Source: Natrinema sp031626495
GTDB taxonomy: Archaea; Halobacteriota; Halobacteria; Halobacteriales; Natrialbaceae
Reading direction: 5' to 3'
DNA: 64,000 nt
Assembly: GCF_031626495.1 (NCBI RefSeq)
Contig: NZ_JAMQOJ010000001.1
Location: forward strand, 1,054,001-1,118,000
Position 1 is the stretch's first letter, and each line of letters begins with the position of its first letter. A model generated the notes under the pieces. The model ran no database searches. It worked only from the letters and a program-made list of their open reading frames with translations, and had not been told where the DNA came from. Shown here piece after piece: positions 15,410-24,566 of this stretch. The position numbers and the translations under genes are program-made.

Positions 15410-17569
15410 ATGGCGGCTGAGGAGCAAAACGATCCGGAGTTGCTGTCGCTGGACACGGGCGGGACGATGACCGACACGTTCGTGGTCGACCACGACGGCA
15501 ACTACACGGTCGGGAAAGCACAGACGACGCCCGAGAACGAATCCGAGGGGGTCATCGACTCGTTCGACGACGCGCTCGGCTACTGGGGCACGTCGATCGA
15601 GGACTCGGCCGATACGCTCAGAGGAACCGTCTACTCGGGGACGGCGATGCTCAACCGCTTACTCGAGCGCGAGGGCGAGGGGAACATCGGCGTCATCACG
15701 AACAGAGGGTTCGAGGACACCCACCGGTTCGGCCGCGGCATCCAGTCGTGGGTCGACCTGCCGTACTCCGGTCGGCTGCACGCTCGCGAGCACGAGCATC
15801 CGGAGCCGATCGTTCCGCGGGAGAACATCCGGGGCGTCCGGAGCCGGATCGGGATGGCGGGCCAGGAACTCGTTCCCCTCTACGAGGAGGAGGCCCGCGA
15901 AGCCGTCGGTGAACTGCTCGATCGCGGCGTACGGGTGATCTGCGTCTCGCTCGTCTACTCCTACCAGAATCCGGAGCACGAGCAGCGCATCAAGGAGATC
16001 GCCGCCGAGGTGATGGACGACCGCGGCGTCGACGTTCCCGTCTGGCTCTCGAGCGAGCAGAACCCCGTCCGGGGCGAACTGCCGCGGCTGAACAGCCTCA
16101 TCCTCGAGGCCTACGCCGTCGACCCGTCGCGCGAACAGCTCCACGGCATCGAGGAGGCCCTCGAGGAGCAGGGCAACGACGCGCCGTTCAGAGTACTGTC
16201 CTCTTCGGGCGGAACCATCTCGCCGAACCACGACTGGCTCGTCGAGACGATGATCTCCGGCCCGATCGGCGGCATCTTCGGGGCCGAGTTCCTCGCCGAC
16301 GAACTCGGCATCGACAACCTCGTCTGTTCGGACGTCGGCGGGACGAGCTTCGACGTGGGACTGATCACGGAAGGACACTACCCGACGCGGTGGGACCAGA
16401 GCCTCTCGCAGTTCATGGTGAACATCCCGATGACGGCGATGGACACCATCGGCTCGGGGACCGGCTCCTACGTCCGCGTCGACAAGGCGTCGAACCGACT
16501 CGAGGTCGGCCCGGACTCGGCTGGCTATCAGGTCGGCGTCTGTAACAGGGATAGCGGCGTCGAGACGCCGACGGTGACCGACTGTACCGCGATGCTGGGG
16601 TATCTCAACCCGGACTACTTCCTCGGCGGCGACATCGATCTCGACGTCGACCGAGCGAAGGAGTACATCGAGGAGCAGGTCGCCGGACCGCTCGACCAGG
16701 ATCCCTACGAGACCGCTCGCGGCGTGCTCGACATCGTCGAGCGCAACATGACGAACGAGCTGAACGCGATGATTCTGGGCCTGGGCTACTCGCCAGAGAA
16801 CTACCATCTCGTCAGTTACGGCGGCGGCGGACCGCTGCACGCGGCCGGCTACACGCAGGAGCTCGACTTCAAGGACGTGCTCATCCCCGACTGGGCGGCG
16901 GCGTTCTCCGCGTTCGGCTGCGCGACGGCCGACTATGCCTACCGGTACGATCACTCGCTGGACCTGATGATCCAGCCGGATCTGAGCAACGCCGACGCCG
17001 TCGCGACGGCGCTGACCGACACGCTCCAAGAGTTACGCGACCAGGCCGAGGACGCGTTCGAGCGCGACGGGATCGAGGTCGAGGAGATGCGGTTCGATCC
17101 CGCCGTCCGGATGCAGTACACCGGCATGCTCGACGACCTCGAGGTGACGATTCCCCACGAGATCTGGTCGGGCGAACTCTCCGCCGACGACATCGTCGAC
17201 GTCATCGACGTCTACGAGCGGGAGTTCGAGCGCGTGTTCCAGCGCGCCGCCCAGAGCCCCGAACAGGGGTACACCGTCACGATGGCCGTCGGGACCGGCA
17301 TCGCGCCGTCGCCGAGCCCGACGCTCCCCGACGAGGAGCCGGTCGGCGAGACGCCGCCCGAGGCGGCCAGCCGCGGCGAGCGCGAGATCTACTGGGACGG
17401 TGCCTGGCACGACGCCGACCTCTGGGAGATGTCGGAACTGCAGGCAGGCAACGTCGTCGACGCGCCGGCGGTCATCGAAGCGCCCGCGACGACCACGCTC
17501 GTCCCACCGGGATTCGAGGCATCGCTCGACAGAAACCGCATCTTCCACCTACAACAGTCCGATTCATGA
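15410..17569 (+). CDS. acxA: Acetone carboxylase beta subunit-like protein (hydantoinase A/oxoprolinase family)
   Basis: 719 residues, almost the length of bacterial acetone carboxylase beta subunits (about 717). The N-terminus carries SLDTGGTMTDTFVVD, and the middle SSGGTISPNH, SDVGGTSFDVGLITEG and VSYGGGGPLHAAGY. These are the ASKHA-fold ATP-binding motifs of the HyuA/acetone carboxylase AcxA/acetophenone carboxylase family. In acetone carboxylase this subunit takes part in ATP-dependent phosphorylation of substrate and bicarbonate. ATG 15410 follows GGAG; the longer frame from GTG 15344 lacks similarity. The stop overlaps the start of the next gene (ATGA). The order beta-alpha-gamma matches the acxABC operon of Xanthobacter. 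Ketone specificity is not proven. Confidence 0.82.
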   Translation: MAAEEQNDPELLSLDTGGTMTDTFVVDHDGNYTVGKAQTTPENESEGVIDSFDDALGYWGTSIEDSADTLRGTVYSGTAMLNRLLEREGEGNIGVITNRGFEDTHRFGRGIQSWVDLPYSGRLHAREHEHPEPIVPRENIRGVRSRIGMAGQELVPLYEEEAREAVGELLDRGVRVICVSLVYSYQNPEHEQRIKEIAAEVMDDRGVDVPVWLSSEQNPVRGELPRLNSLILEAYAVDPSREQLHGIEEALEEQGNDAPFRVLSSSGGTISPNHDWLVETMISGPIGGIFGAEFLADELGIDNLVCSDVGGTSFDVGLITEGHYPTRWDQSLSQFMVNIPMTAMDTIGSGTGSYVRVDKASNRLEVGPDSAGYQVGVCNRDSGVETPTVTDCTAMLGYLNPDYFLGGDIDLDVDRAKEYIEEQVAGPLDQDPYETARGVLDIVERNMTNELNAMILGLGYSPENYHLVSYGGGGPLHAAGYTQELDFKDVLIPDWAAAFSAFGCATADYAYRYDHSLDLMIQPDLSNADAVATALTDTLQELRDQAEDAFERDGIEVEEMRFDPAVRMQYTGMLDDLEVTIPHEIWSGELSADDIVDVIDVYEREFERVFQRAAQSPEQGYTVTMAVGTGIAPSPSPTLPDEEPVGETPPEAASRGEREIYWDGAWHDADLWEMSELQAGNVVDAPAVIEAPATTTLVPPGFEASLDRNRIFHLQQSDS

Positions 17570-19821
17570 GCAAACCAGACAGACAGACCGACGCCGGAAC
17601 GCAGTACGAGCGGGTCGACCCCCCGATCGGGTGGGACGACCAGACGCTCCACGAGATGCTCGAGGAGAGCGAGCGGCTCCGCGAGGAGACCGGGCGCTAT
17701 CAGGGCCTCGAGGAGCTCGAACTGAAGGAGGAACAGCCGTTCGAGTACGAGCAGATGTACTCCCGACTCCGCGGCGCGCTGGTGTCCGCGCGGGAGACCG
17801 CACTGCACGTCAGCGCGTCGCCGATCGTCCGCGAGATCGGCGAGCTCTGTTTCCAGGTGTACACGCCGGAGGGCGACTGCATCGCCCTCTCGACGGGGAT
17901 CATCGTCCACGTCCACACCGGCTCGCTGGCGATCAAGTACATGATCGAACAGGACTACGAACACGACCGGACCATCCAGCCCGGCGACATCTTCTGTAAC
18001 AACGACAACGATCTGGGCAACGTCCACACGACGGACGTCCACACGATCGTGCCGATCTTCCACGAGGGCGAGCTCGTCGCGTGGGTCGACGGCGTCACCC
18101 ACCAGGTCGACATCGGCGGGATGACCCGCGGCCACGACCAGCTGGCCAGCACGACCCGCTACGAGGACGGCCTCTACGCCACCTGCGAGAAGATCGGCGA
18201 GAACGACGAGATCTACCAGGACTGGCGCGACCGCGCCCAGCGGGCCGTCCGGACGCCGATGTACTGGGACCTAGACGAGAAGTGCCGCCTCGCGGGCTGT
18301 CACATGGTCCGCGACGCGGTCGAGTCGATGATCGACGACGTCGGCGTGGACACGTTCAAGCAGTTCTCCCGCGAGGCCGTCGAGGAGGGGCGACAGACCC
18401 TCCACTCCCGGGTCAAAGAGCGGTTCTTCCCCGGGACGTATCGCGACGCCAGCTTCATGCCCGTCCCCTTCGAGGACGAGGCCTGGAAGCCCTCGGCCAA
18501 GCAGGACATGATGAACCACCTCCCCGTCGAGGTCACCGTCGACGAGGAGGGCGGCCTCGAGCTCGACATGGAGGGCGCGAGCCCGCCCGGCCCCCACCCG
18601 TACAACTGCGCGGAGGGGGCGATGGAGGGCGGCCTCTGGGTGTCGCTCACCCAGAGCATCCTCCACGACGGGAAGGTCAACGACGGCTCGTACTTCGCCG
18701 TCGACACGAACTACCCCGACGGCAGCATCGTCAATCCGGACGATCCGAGCCTCTCGTATCACACGTCCTGGGGTTCGCTGATGCCGGCGTACAACGCGTT
18801 CTGGAAGAACGTCTCGCGGGCCTTCTTCGCCCGCGGGTTCCGCGAGGAGGTGGTCTCCGGTTACTCCGAGACCGGCGACCCGGTACAGGGCGGCGGCTGG
18901 TACGAGCCGATGGACGACTACTTCCCGGTGTCCCCGTTCGAGCACTCCTGTCAGGGACTCGGCGCCTCCGCCGTTCGCGACGGCCTCGACTACGGCTACG
19001 CGATGTGGAACCCCGAGTCCGACATGGGCGACGTCGAGGAGTGGGAGCTCATCGAGTGGGGCCTGCCGTACCTCTCCCGTCAGGTGAAACCCAACACCGC
19101 CGGGCACGGCAAGTACCGCGGCGGCACCGGCTGGGAGGGGATCCGAACCGTCTCGAACAGCGAGGACGTCTCCCTGTACAAGCACGTCGTCCCCGGCGTC
19201 GGCTTCACGACCTCGGGCATGGCCGGCGGCTATCCGAACGCGCTGAACTACTCGCTTCGCGCCCACGACACCGACCTCGAGGAACGGCTCGAGAACGGGG
19301 AGCCGTATCCGGTCGGCGACTCGCCGACGGAGTCGTTCGAGGAGCAGATCGAGGGCGACGTGCGGCGCACCCAGAAGGGGATGTACTTCCCCGAGGAGTT
19401 CGAGAACGGCGACCTGCTCCACTACCAGATGGGCGGCGGCACCGGCTACGGCGATCCGTTGGAGCGGCCGATCGACCTCATCGTCGAGGACGTCGAGGAG
19501 GGCATCTACACGCCCGATATCGTCGAGCAGGTGTACGGCGTCGTCGGCGACTTCGACGAGGACGACCGCGAGTTCGAACTCGACGAGGAGGCGACCGAGC
19601 GGCGCCGCGAGGAACTGCGCGACGAACGCCGGGAAGAGACCCGGTCCTACGACGAGTTCCACGAGGAGGAACGCGAACGAATCGAGGACGGCGACGTCAG
19701 CGATCCGGCGAAGTGGATGTACGACGGCGTGCTCGACCAGTCCGAGGAGTGGGCCGCGTTCTTCCGCGAGTTCTGGGACCTGGACGACGGCTTCCGATTC
19801 GACCAGACGGAGGAGGCGTGA
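17566..19821 (+). CDS. acxB: Acetone carboxylase alpha subunit-like protein (hydantoinase B family)
   Basis: 751 residues, close to bacterial alpha subunits (about 770). HyuB-type motifs include EIGELCFQVYTPEGDCIALS, ILVH-like IIVHVHTGSL, FCNNDNDLGNVHTTDVHTIV and FHEGELVAWVDGVTHQVDIG, with several His and Asp residues suited to the metal (Mn in the Xanthobacter enzyme). The last 130 residues are very rich in Glu/Arg. It overlaps acxA by 4 bases and is followed 4 bases later by the gamma subunit gene, so translation is coupled. In the known enzyme alpha carries the carboxylation site. Alternative: acetophenone carboxylase or an N-methylhydantoinase-type enzyme; the gamma subunit argues for acetone carboxylase. 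Confidence 0.82.
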   Translation: MSKPDRQTDAGTQYERVDPPIGWDDQTLHEMLEESERLREETGRYQGLEELELKEEQPFEYEQMYSRLRGALVSARETALHVSASPIVREIGELCFQVYTPEGDCIALSTGIIVHVHTGSLAIKYMIEQDYEHDRTIQPGDIFCNNDNDLGNVHTTDVHTIVPIFHEGELVAWVDGVTHQVDIGGMTRGHDQLASTTRYEDGLYATCEKIGENDEIYQDWRDRAQRAVRTPMYWDLDEKCRLAGCHMVRDAVESMIDDVGVDTFKQFSREAVEEGRQTLHSRVKERFFPGTYRDASFMPVPFEDEAWKPSAKQDMMNHLPVEVTVDEEGGLELDMEGASPPGPHPYNCAEGAMEGGLWVSLTQSILHDGKVNDGSYFAVDTNYPDGSIVNPDDPSLSYHTSWGSLMPAYNAFWKNVSRAFFARGFREEVVSGYSETGDPVQGGGWYEPMDDYFPVSPFEHSCQGLGASAVRDGLDYGYAMWNPESDMGDVEEWELIEWGLPYLSRQVKPNTAGHGKYRGGTGWEGIRTVSNSEDVSLYKHVVPGVGFTTSGMAGGYPNALNYSLRAHDTDLEERLENGEPYPVGDSPTESFEEQIEGDVRRTQKGMYFPEEFENGDLLHYQMGGGTGYGDPLERPIDLIVEDVEEGIYTPDIVEQVYGVVGDFDEDDREFELDEEATERRREELRDERREETRSYDEFHEEERERIEDGDVSDPAKWMYDGVLDQSEEWAAFFREFWDLDDGFRFDQTEEA

Positions 19822-19825
19822 TACG

Positions 19826-20341
19826 ATGTCGACGACAGACCGCAACCAGATAGCAAAGCTCATCGACGGCGACCTGCAGTGGGAAGAGCTGCGAAACGAC
19901 GTCCTTCCGGACCCGAAGGACGGCCAGCGGTTCGAGGTGACCCGCGAGATCCTCCAGGACCGCGTCGACTGGGACGAGCCGATCCTCGTCCCGCTGAACG
20001 ACCACCTGTTCGCCGTCGGCACCGACGACGGCCGGATCGTGAAAGGCGAGTGCGGCCACGAGTTCGGCCCGCTCGAGGACAACTGGAAGACCGAGTGTCA
20101 GATCCGCGTCCGGGAGAGCGAGGAGGAGATGCGAGACCTCTATCCGAAGTGGATGACGCCGGATCCCGACTGGACGTTCCAGCTCCGGGAGTTCTTCTGC
20201 CCCGAGTGTTACGCGCTGCTGGACGTCGACGCCGTTCCGGCCGGCTACCCGGTGTTGAAGCCGTTCGAGCCGGATATCGACGTCTTCTACGAGGAGTGGC
20301 TCGGGGAGCCCGCGCCCGACGCGACGGAGGCGAGCCAGTGA
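19826..20341 (+). CDS. acxC: Acetone carboxylase gamma subunit-like protein
   Basis: 171 residues, matching acetone carboxylase gamma subunits (about 168). Conserved-looking segments are GECGHEFGPLEDNWKTECQI, MRDLYPKWMTPDPDWTFQLR, FFCPECYALLDVDAVPAGYP and EPDIDVFYEEWLG. The cysteines in CGHEF/TEC and CPEC suggest zinc binding. The presence of this small subunit separates acetone carboxylase-type enzymes from simple hydantoinases and oxoprolinases, so it is the main support for the operon assignment. It sits 4 bases after acxB and 7 bases before the next gene. Confidence 0.82.
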   Translation: MSTTDRNQIAKLIDGDLQWEELRNDVLPDPKDGQRFEVTREILQDRVDWDEPILVPLNDHLFAVGTDDGRIVKGECGHEFGPLEDNWKTECQIRVRESEEEMRDLYPKWMTPDPDWTFQLREFFCPECYALLDVDAVPAGYPVLKPFEPDIDVFYEEWLGEPAPDATEASQ

Positions 20342-20348
20342 TCGAGCG

Positions 20349-21956
20349 ATGAGCGAAGCCATCGCGACCTCGGCGGCGACCGAGCCGGGGTCGACCCTGA
20401 AGGACGCCTTCGAGACCGGCCTCCGGAAGTACGCCGAGCGGACCGCCGTCGTCGACGGCGACCGGACGCTGACCTACCGGGAACTGGATCGCCGTGCCAA
20501 CGCCGTCGCGCGGGGGCTCGTCGAGCACGGCGTCGGCGTCGGCGACCGGGTCGCGCTCGTCATGTCCAACCGCCTCGAGTACGTCGTCGCCGATCTCGCG
20601 GTGATCAAGGCGGGGGCCGCGAAGCTTCCGCTGAACGACATGCTCACCGCCGAGGAGTTCGAGTACATGCTTCGCGACTCCGGGGCCGGGACGGTCGTCT
20701 GCGGGCCGAACTTCGCGGACACGATCGCATCGATCCGGGACGATCTGCCGGACCTCGAGACGGTCGTCGGCATCGAGGACGCCTCGCCCGAGGGGTTCGT
20801 CCCGTTCGCCGACCTCGACGGCGACGAGCCCGACCCGCCCGAGCAGTCGCCGACGGTCGACGACGTAGCCGGGCACTACTACACCGGCGGCACCACCGGC
20901 AAACCGAAGGGCGTCCTTCACACCCACGACGGGATCACGACCAACGTCTACGCCCACATCGTCGAACTCGGCGTGACGGGCGACGACACGCTCCTGCTGA
21001 TGACGCCGCTGCCCCACTCGGCCGGGATGTTCCTGTGGAGCGCCCTGCTGACCGGGGCGACCGCGGTCATCAGGCCCGGCTTCGAGCCGGAGGCCGCGCT
21101 CGAGTTGATCGAGCGCCACGCGGTGACCTGGACCTTCATGGTTCCGACGATGATCTACCGCGTGCTCGATCACCCCGACCTCGAGTCGGCGGACGCGTCC
21201 TCGCTCGAGACCCTCGCCTACGGCGCGGCGCCGATGACCCCGGCACGGCTCCGCGAGGGACTCGAGGCGTTCGGACCGGTGTTCCTGCAGTTCTACGGCC
21301 AGACGGAGGTGCCGAACGTGATCACGACGTTCGGCAAGGAGGAACACCGGCGTGCCGTCGAGACCGACCGCGACGAGCGGCTCTCGTCGGCCGGCCAGTC
21401 GTGTCTCATGGCCGACGTGCGCATCGTCGACGCCGAGACCGGTGACCCCGACGATCGAGTGGCGACCGGTGAGAGCGGCGAGATCCTCGCGCGGTCGCCG
21501 TACGCGATGGCCGAGTACTACGAGCGTCCGGACGCGACCGCCGAGACGATCGTCGACGGCTGGGTCAGGACTGGCGATATCGGCCGCCGCGACGAGGACG
21601 GCTACGTCTACCTCCTCGATCGGGCGAGCGACCTCATCATCTCCGGCGGGATGAACGTCTACTCGACGGAGGTCGAGGAGGCGCTCGACGAACACGAGGG
21701 CATCGCCGAGGTCGCGGTGATCGGCGTCCCCGACGACGACTGGGGCGAAGCGGTCAAGGCCGTCGTCGTCCCACGCGGCGACGCGTCGCTAACCGAGGAC
21801 GAACTGCTGTCGTTCGCCGACGAACGGCTGGCAGACTACAAGAAACCCAAGTCCGTCGATTTCCGCGAAGAAATTCCGAAGACGCCGTACGGGAAGATGG
21901 ACAAGAAGGCGCTGCGCGAACCGTACTGGGAGGACGAAGAGCGGGCCGTCGGCTGA
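20349..21956 (+). CDS. Acyl-CoA ligase (AMP-dependent synthetase family), last gene of acx operon
   Basis: 535 residues. Motifs are YYTGGTTGKPKGVLHTHDG (phosphate loop), FYGQTEVPNV, RTGDIGRRDEDGYVYLLDR and PYGKMDKKALREPYW with the catalytic Lys. It is similar in sequence and layout to the ligase at 12999-14573, suggesting an old duplication within the cluster. Its start is 7 bases after acxC, so it belongs to the operon. If acxABC makes acetoacetate from acetone, this enzyme could form acetoacetyl-CoA, for thiolysis to acetyl-CoA elsewhere. The substrate is inferred from context only. Confidence 0.9.
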   Translation: MSEAIATSAATEPGSTLKDAFETGLRKYAERTAVVDGDRTLTYRELDRRANAVARGLVEHGVGVGDRVALVMSNRLEYVVADLAVIKAGAAKLPLNDMLTAEEFEYMLRDSGAGTVVCGPNFADTIASIRDDLPDLETVVGIEDASPEGFVPFADLDGDEPDPPEQSPTVDDVAGHYYTGGTTGKPKGVLHTHDGITTNVYAHIVELGVTGDDTLLLMTPLPHSAGMFLWSALLTGATAVIRPGFEPEAALELIERHAVTWTFMVPTMIYRVLDHPDLESADASSLETLAYGAAPMTPARLREGLEAFGPVFLQFYGQTEVPNVITTFGKEEHRRAVETDRDERLSSAGQSCLMADVRIVDAETGDPDDRVATGESGEILARSPYAMAEYYERPDATAETIVDGWVRTGDIGRRDEDGYVYLLDRASDLIISGGMNVYSTEVEEALDEHEGIAEVAVIGVPDDDWGEAVKAVVVPRGDASLTEDELLSFADERLADYKKPKSVDFREEIPKTPYGKMDKKALREPYWEDEERAVG

Positions 21957-22004
21957 TCAGGCTGCCCCGCTCTCGCCACCGCTCGGAAGCACGAGCTCGG
22001 ACGA

Positions 22005-22403
22005 CTACCGCTGCCAGCCGGGCGACTGTGAGCGGTGCGTCTGCGGCTGGGTTCGGGACCGGCCGCCGCCCTGTGATGGCTGCTGCGAGGGCCCGCGGAC
22101 CTTTCGCGGCGGCCGACCGAGCATCCGTTCGACCGATTCGATGCGGTCGTGCATACTCTGCCTACGCCCCCGGGTCTCGTCGAGTTCCAGTGACGTGATC
22201 ACGCGATCACCGTCGATCGCTTCGTGGGCCGCCTGCACGGCGGCCAACACGTCGCCGACGGATTCGCCTTCGATGATCGTGTCCGTCGCGGTCGTCTCGT
22301 AGGAGACGGGGAATCGATCGAGTGCGTTCAGCGCGCTGGCGATCGCCTCAGACATACTCCTCTCTCGAATCGGGATGACCTCGAACCGTGCGATGACTGT
22401 CAT
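22005..22403 (-). CDS. MTH1187-type thiamine-binding protein (former DUF77)
   Basis: 132 residues. The first 100 form the ferredoxin-like fold of the thiamine-binding family: MTVIARFEVIPIRERSMSEA, then FPVSYETTATDTIIEGESVG, VLAAVQAAHEAI and RVITSLELDETRG. Known members bind thiamine or hydroxymethylpyrimidine and form tetramers. A C-terminal extension of about 40 residues rich in Gln, Pro, Ser and Arg (KVRGPSQQPSQGGGRSRTQP) is unusual for the family. It is convergent with the acx operon. Confidence 0.85.
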   Translation of the reverse strand: MTVIARFEVIPIRERSMSEAIASALNALDRFPVSYETTATDTIIEGESVGDVLAAVQAAHEAIDGDRVITSLELDETRGRRQSMHDRIESVERMLGRPPRKVRGPSQQPSQGGGRSRTQPQTHRSQSPGWQR

Positions 22404-22551
22404 GGTTTCTCTCCGGTACCGCGTTCACGGCTCCGGTCGCCGTGTCGGTACGGTGCGCCCTCCATCGAGCGGCCTCAAAACGCTTTCCCGCCTCGAGGGG
22501 ACCCTGCCAGTGCCGAGTCGTCCGTTTCCGAACCCGGTCGGTGAAACGACG

Positions 22552-22695
22552 ATGAAAGCACGAGAGATGAACACCTGTATGCGCCCGATCCCGTTAGCAA
22601 CCGACGGAAGCGAGCACGCGCGTCAGGTGGCCGAAAACGTCATAGAGATCGCGGCGAGCGGGAAACGATGCTGGCCGATCTCCACCTCGCGGTGA
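22552..22695 (+). pseudogene. Truncated UspA remnant
   Basis: A 47-codon frame reads MKAREMNTCMRPIPLATDGS and then EHARQVAENVIEIA. PLATDGSEHA plus a following helix is the N-terminal strand and helix of UspA proteins (compare IILATDGSEHA). The similarity stops at about residue 36 and a stop follows, leaving no nucleotide-binding motif. It is probably a decayed USP gene near the USP cluster at 24-26.5 kb. Confidence 0.55.
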
Positions 22696-22710
22696 CAGTT
22701 GCCACGCCCC

Positions 22711-22719
22711 TTTTACCAT
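22711..22719 (+). promoter_or_regulatory. TATA box upstream of SDR gene
   Basis: TTTTACCATA follows GCCACGCCCC about 30-38 bases before the ATG at 22749. The spacing fits a short-leader or leaderless haloarchaeal promoter. Confidence 0.4.
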
Positions 22720-22748
22720 AGCCGTCGTACCGGCTCCCGGAACCGACA

Positions 22749-23480
22749 ATGCAACTCGAAGGGAAAACCGCGATAGTTACCGGCGGGTCATCGGGTATCG
22801 GCAAGGCGATCACCACCGCATACGTCGACGAAGGGGCAAACGTGGTCATCGCGGATCAGGCCGAATCCGAGGGAGAGGCGGTCGCGGACGAGCTCGGCTG
22901 CGAGTTCGTTCAGACCGACGTCAGCGAGTACGATCAGGTCGAGGCGCTGGTCGAAGCGACCGTCGACGAGTTCGGAACACTCGACGTGATGGTCAACAAC
23001 GCCGGTATCGCGAGCGAGACGTCCGTCGAGGAGATGAGTCTCGAGGAGTGGGAGCGCGTCGTCGCCGTCGACCTCGACGGCGTCATGCACGGGACGAAAG
23101 CGGCGCTGCCGCATCTCAAGGAGACCGACGGCTGTATCATCAACACCGCCTCGATCTACGGACTGGTCGGCGGCAGAGGGGCTGCCTCGTACTCCGCGGC
23201 CAAGGGCGGCGTCGTGAACTTCACCCAGCAGGTCGCCGTCGACTACGCCGAGGAGGGCGTCCGCGTCAACAGCATCTGTCCCGGCTTCGTCGAGACGCCG
23301 ATGACGAGCGACCTGCTCGAGTCCGAGCGCTTCTACAGCTACGTCCTCGAGGAGACGCCGATGAACAGGCCCGCGCAACCGGAGGAGATCGCGCCGCTGA
23401 CGGTGTTCCTGGCCTCCGACGGGGCCTCGTATCTCACCGGGGCGAACATCCCGGTCGACGGCGGCTGGACGGCCCACTGA
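22749..23480 (+). CDS. SDR family oxidoreductase (FabG/glucose 1-dehydrogenase-like)
   Basis: 243 residues, classical short-chain dehydrogenase. TGGSSGIG (residues 11-18) is the Rossmann dinucleotide motif, NNAG (83-86) the structural motif, and the catalytic triad is Ser135, Tyr148 and Lys152 (TASIYGL ... YSAAKGG). The ending SYLTGANIPVDGGWTAH is the usual C-terminal signature. Asp36 after the second strand (IADQAES) suggests NAD preference. The substrate is unknown; 3-hydroxyacyl, 3-oxoacyl and sugar substrates all occur in the family. Confidence 0.92.
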   Translation: MQLEGKTAIVTGGSSGIGKAITTAYVDEGANVVIADQAESEGEAVADELGCEFVQTDVSEYDQVEALVEATVDEFGTLDVMVNNAGIASETSVEEMSLEEWERVVAVDLDGVMHGTKAALPHLKETDGCIINTASIYGLVGGRGAASYSAAKGGVVNFTQQVAVDYAEEGVRVNSICPGFVETPMTSDLLESERFYSYVLEETPMNRPAQPEEIAPLTVFLASDGASYLTGANIPVDGGWTAH

Positions 23481-23514
23481 AGGGCGTGCGTCTCGCGATC
23501 CGGAGCGTCAGGCG

Positions 23515-23853
23515 TTATCCTCCGACCGAGAGAGTGAATATCGCGGTGGAACGCGCCGAACGTCGCTGCTGTTCGTCGCCCGTTTCGAGGGCGGGTGGAA
23601 GCCCCTGATGTTTGATTCCCGTCTGCTCGTCGACGCTGAACTCGTAAACGGTGACCTCGCCCGAGAGAGTCGCTGTGTCGAACAGTCCGGGCCGCCACGT
23701 CTCGCCGTCGTAGCCGAAGGTCAGCGGAAGCAGATACGGGGCGTCTTCTTGGGGGAGACCGAGGACGCCGGTCTTCTGGCTCGACAGGAAGTTTCGAATC
23801 TCGGTGTCGCTCATCTTCTCCAGCCCGTACTCTTGCAGTTCTTCGACTGACAT
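23515..23853 (-). pseudogene. PPOX-family protein gene with an in-frame internal deletion
   Basis: The N-terminus (MSVEELQEYGLEKMSDTEIR, then LLPLTFGYDGE) and C-terminus (TATLSGEVTVYEFSVDEQTG, then IKHQGLPP) match the two ends of haloarchaeal pyridoxamine 5'-phosphate oxidase-family proteins of about 150-170 residues. The middle is absent: after FGYDGE the frame joins directly to TWRPGLFD. The flavin-binding barrel core is therefore missing. The frame stays open to a 112-residue product, so it could be translated, but it should not fold as a normal split-barrel flavoprotein. ATG 23853 is the family start. Confidence 0.65.
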
Positions 23854-24077
23854 GTTGCTCTCCGAGGAGCGGAAAAAAGCCATCCCGGCGTGCGCGCGCC
23901 GTGAGAAGGAAACGAGCGAGTCGACGGCAGACCGCCGTGGGCGCTCGGCACCGTTACGTCTGCTTGCAGCGGGTCGACGGCACCGGACGGTTCGATTTCA
24001 CTGACTCGACGCCAGCAGTCGCCTCGCGGTATCGGAAGTAGGGGAAGAATCACTTACTATGGTGTGGTACGTTAGCT

Positions 24078-24515
24078 ATGGACGAACCATACGACTTCGA
24101 CGACATTCTCGTTCCGACCGACGGTAGCAAAGCCGCCCGCAACGGGGCCAAACAGGCGATCAAGTTCGCGCAGCGAAACGACGCGACCCTGCACGTCCTG
24201 TACGCGATGGACATGGGAGACGCCGACTACGTCGCAGTCCCGAGCGACATCGCACAGACCCGGAACCGCCTCGAGAAGAAGGGCGAATCGTTCGTCTCGG
24301 AGATCGAAGACCTCGCCGACGACGCCGGGGTCGACTGCGTTACGATGGTCAGGGCGAACACGCCCGTCGAGGCAATCCTCGAGTACGTCGACGACCACGA
24401 CATCGATCTCGTCGTGATGGGCAAACGCGGGCGCTCGGACCCCGATAAACCGCTCATCGGCTCGATCACGAACCGGGTGGTGGGCTCGCTCGATATCCCC
24501 GTGTTCACCGCCTGA
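24078..24515 (+). CDS. Universal stress protein (UspA family)
   Basis: 145 residues. FDDILVPTDGSKAARNGAKQ opens the domain and LVVMGKRGRSDPDKPLIGSI replaces the usual GTHGRxGxxRxxxGS motif. The glycine spacing G-x2-G-x9-G-S is kept, but with Lys in place of His and acidic residues in the loop. It is the first of three adjacent rightward UspA genes (24078, 24567, 25639). Confidence 0.92.
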   Translation: MDEPYDFDDILVPTDGSKAARNGAKQAIKFAQRNDATLHVLYAMDMGDADYVAVPSDIAQTRNRLEKKGESFVSEIEDLADDAGVDCVTMVRANTPVEAILEYVDDHDIDLVVMGKRGRSDPDKPLIGSITNRVVGSLDIPVFTA

Positions 24516-24566
24516 ACGCCCCCTAGAATAAGGCCGATACGGAGCGAACTATCGGTCGAGAACACC

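Larger units (their letters stand above)
22404..22748. other. Gap holding a UspA remnant and the SDR promoter
   Basis: About 345 bases between the thiamine-binding protein gene (leftward) and the SDR gene (rightward). The recognisable contents are a truncated UspA coding remnant (22552-22695) and a TATA box (22711-22719). The remainder (22404-22550) shows nothing I can identify. Confidence 0.5.

Noticed and set aside
18081..19853. 590-codon open frame on the plus strand, overlapping the carboxylase alpha subunit gene
   Set aside because: The frame is Arg-rich and lacks any family motif. It is a GC-driven shadow of acxB, whose own frame has clear HyuB motifs.
18271..20082. 603-codon minus-strand frame opposite acxB and acxC
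   Set aside because: Val/Asp-rich antisense artefact of high GC codons; no motifs, and the sense frames are well supported.
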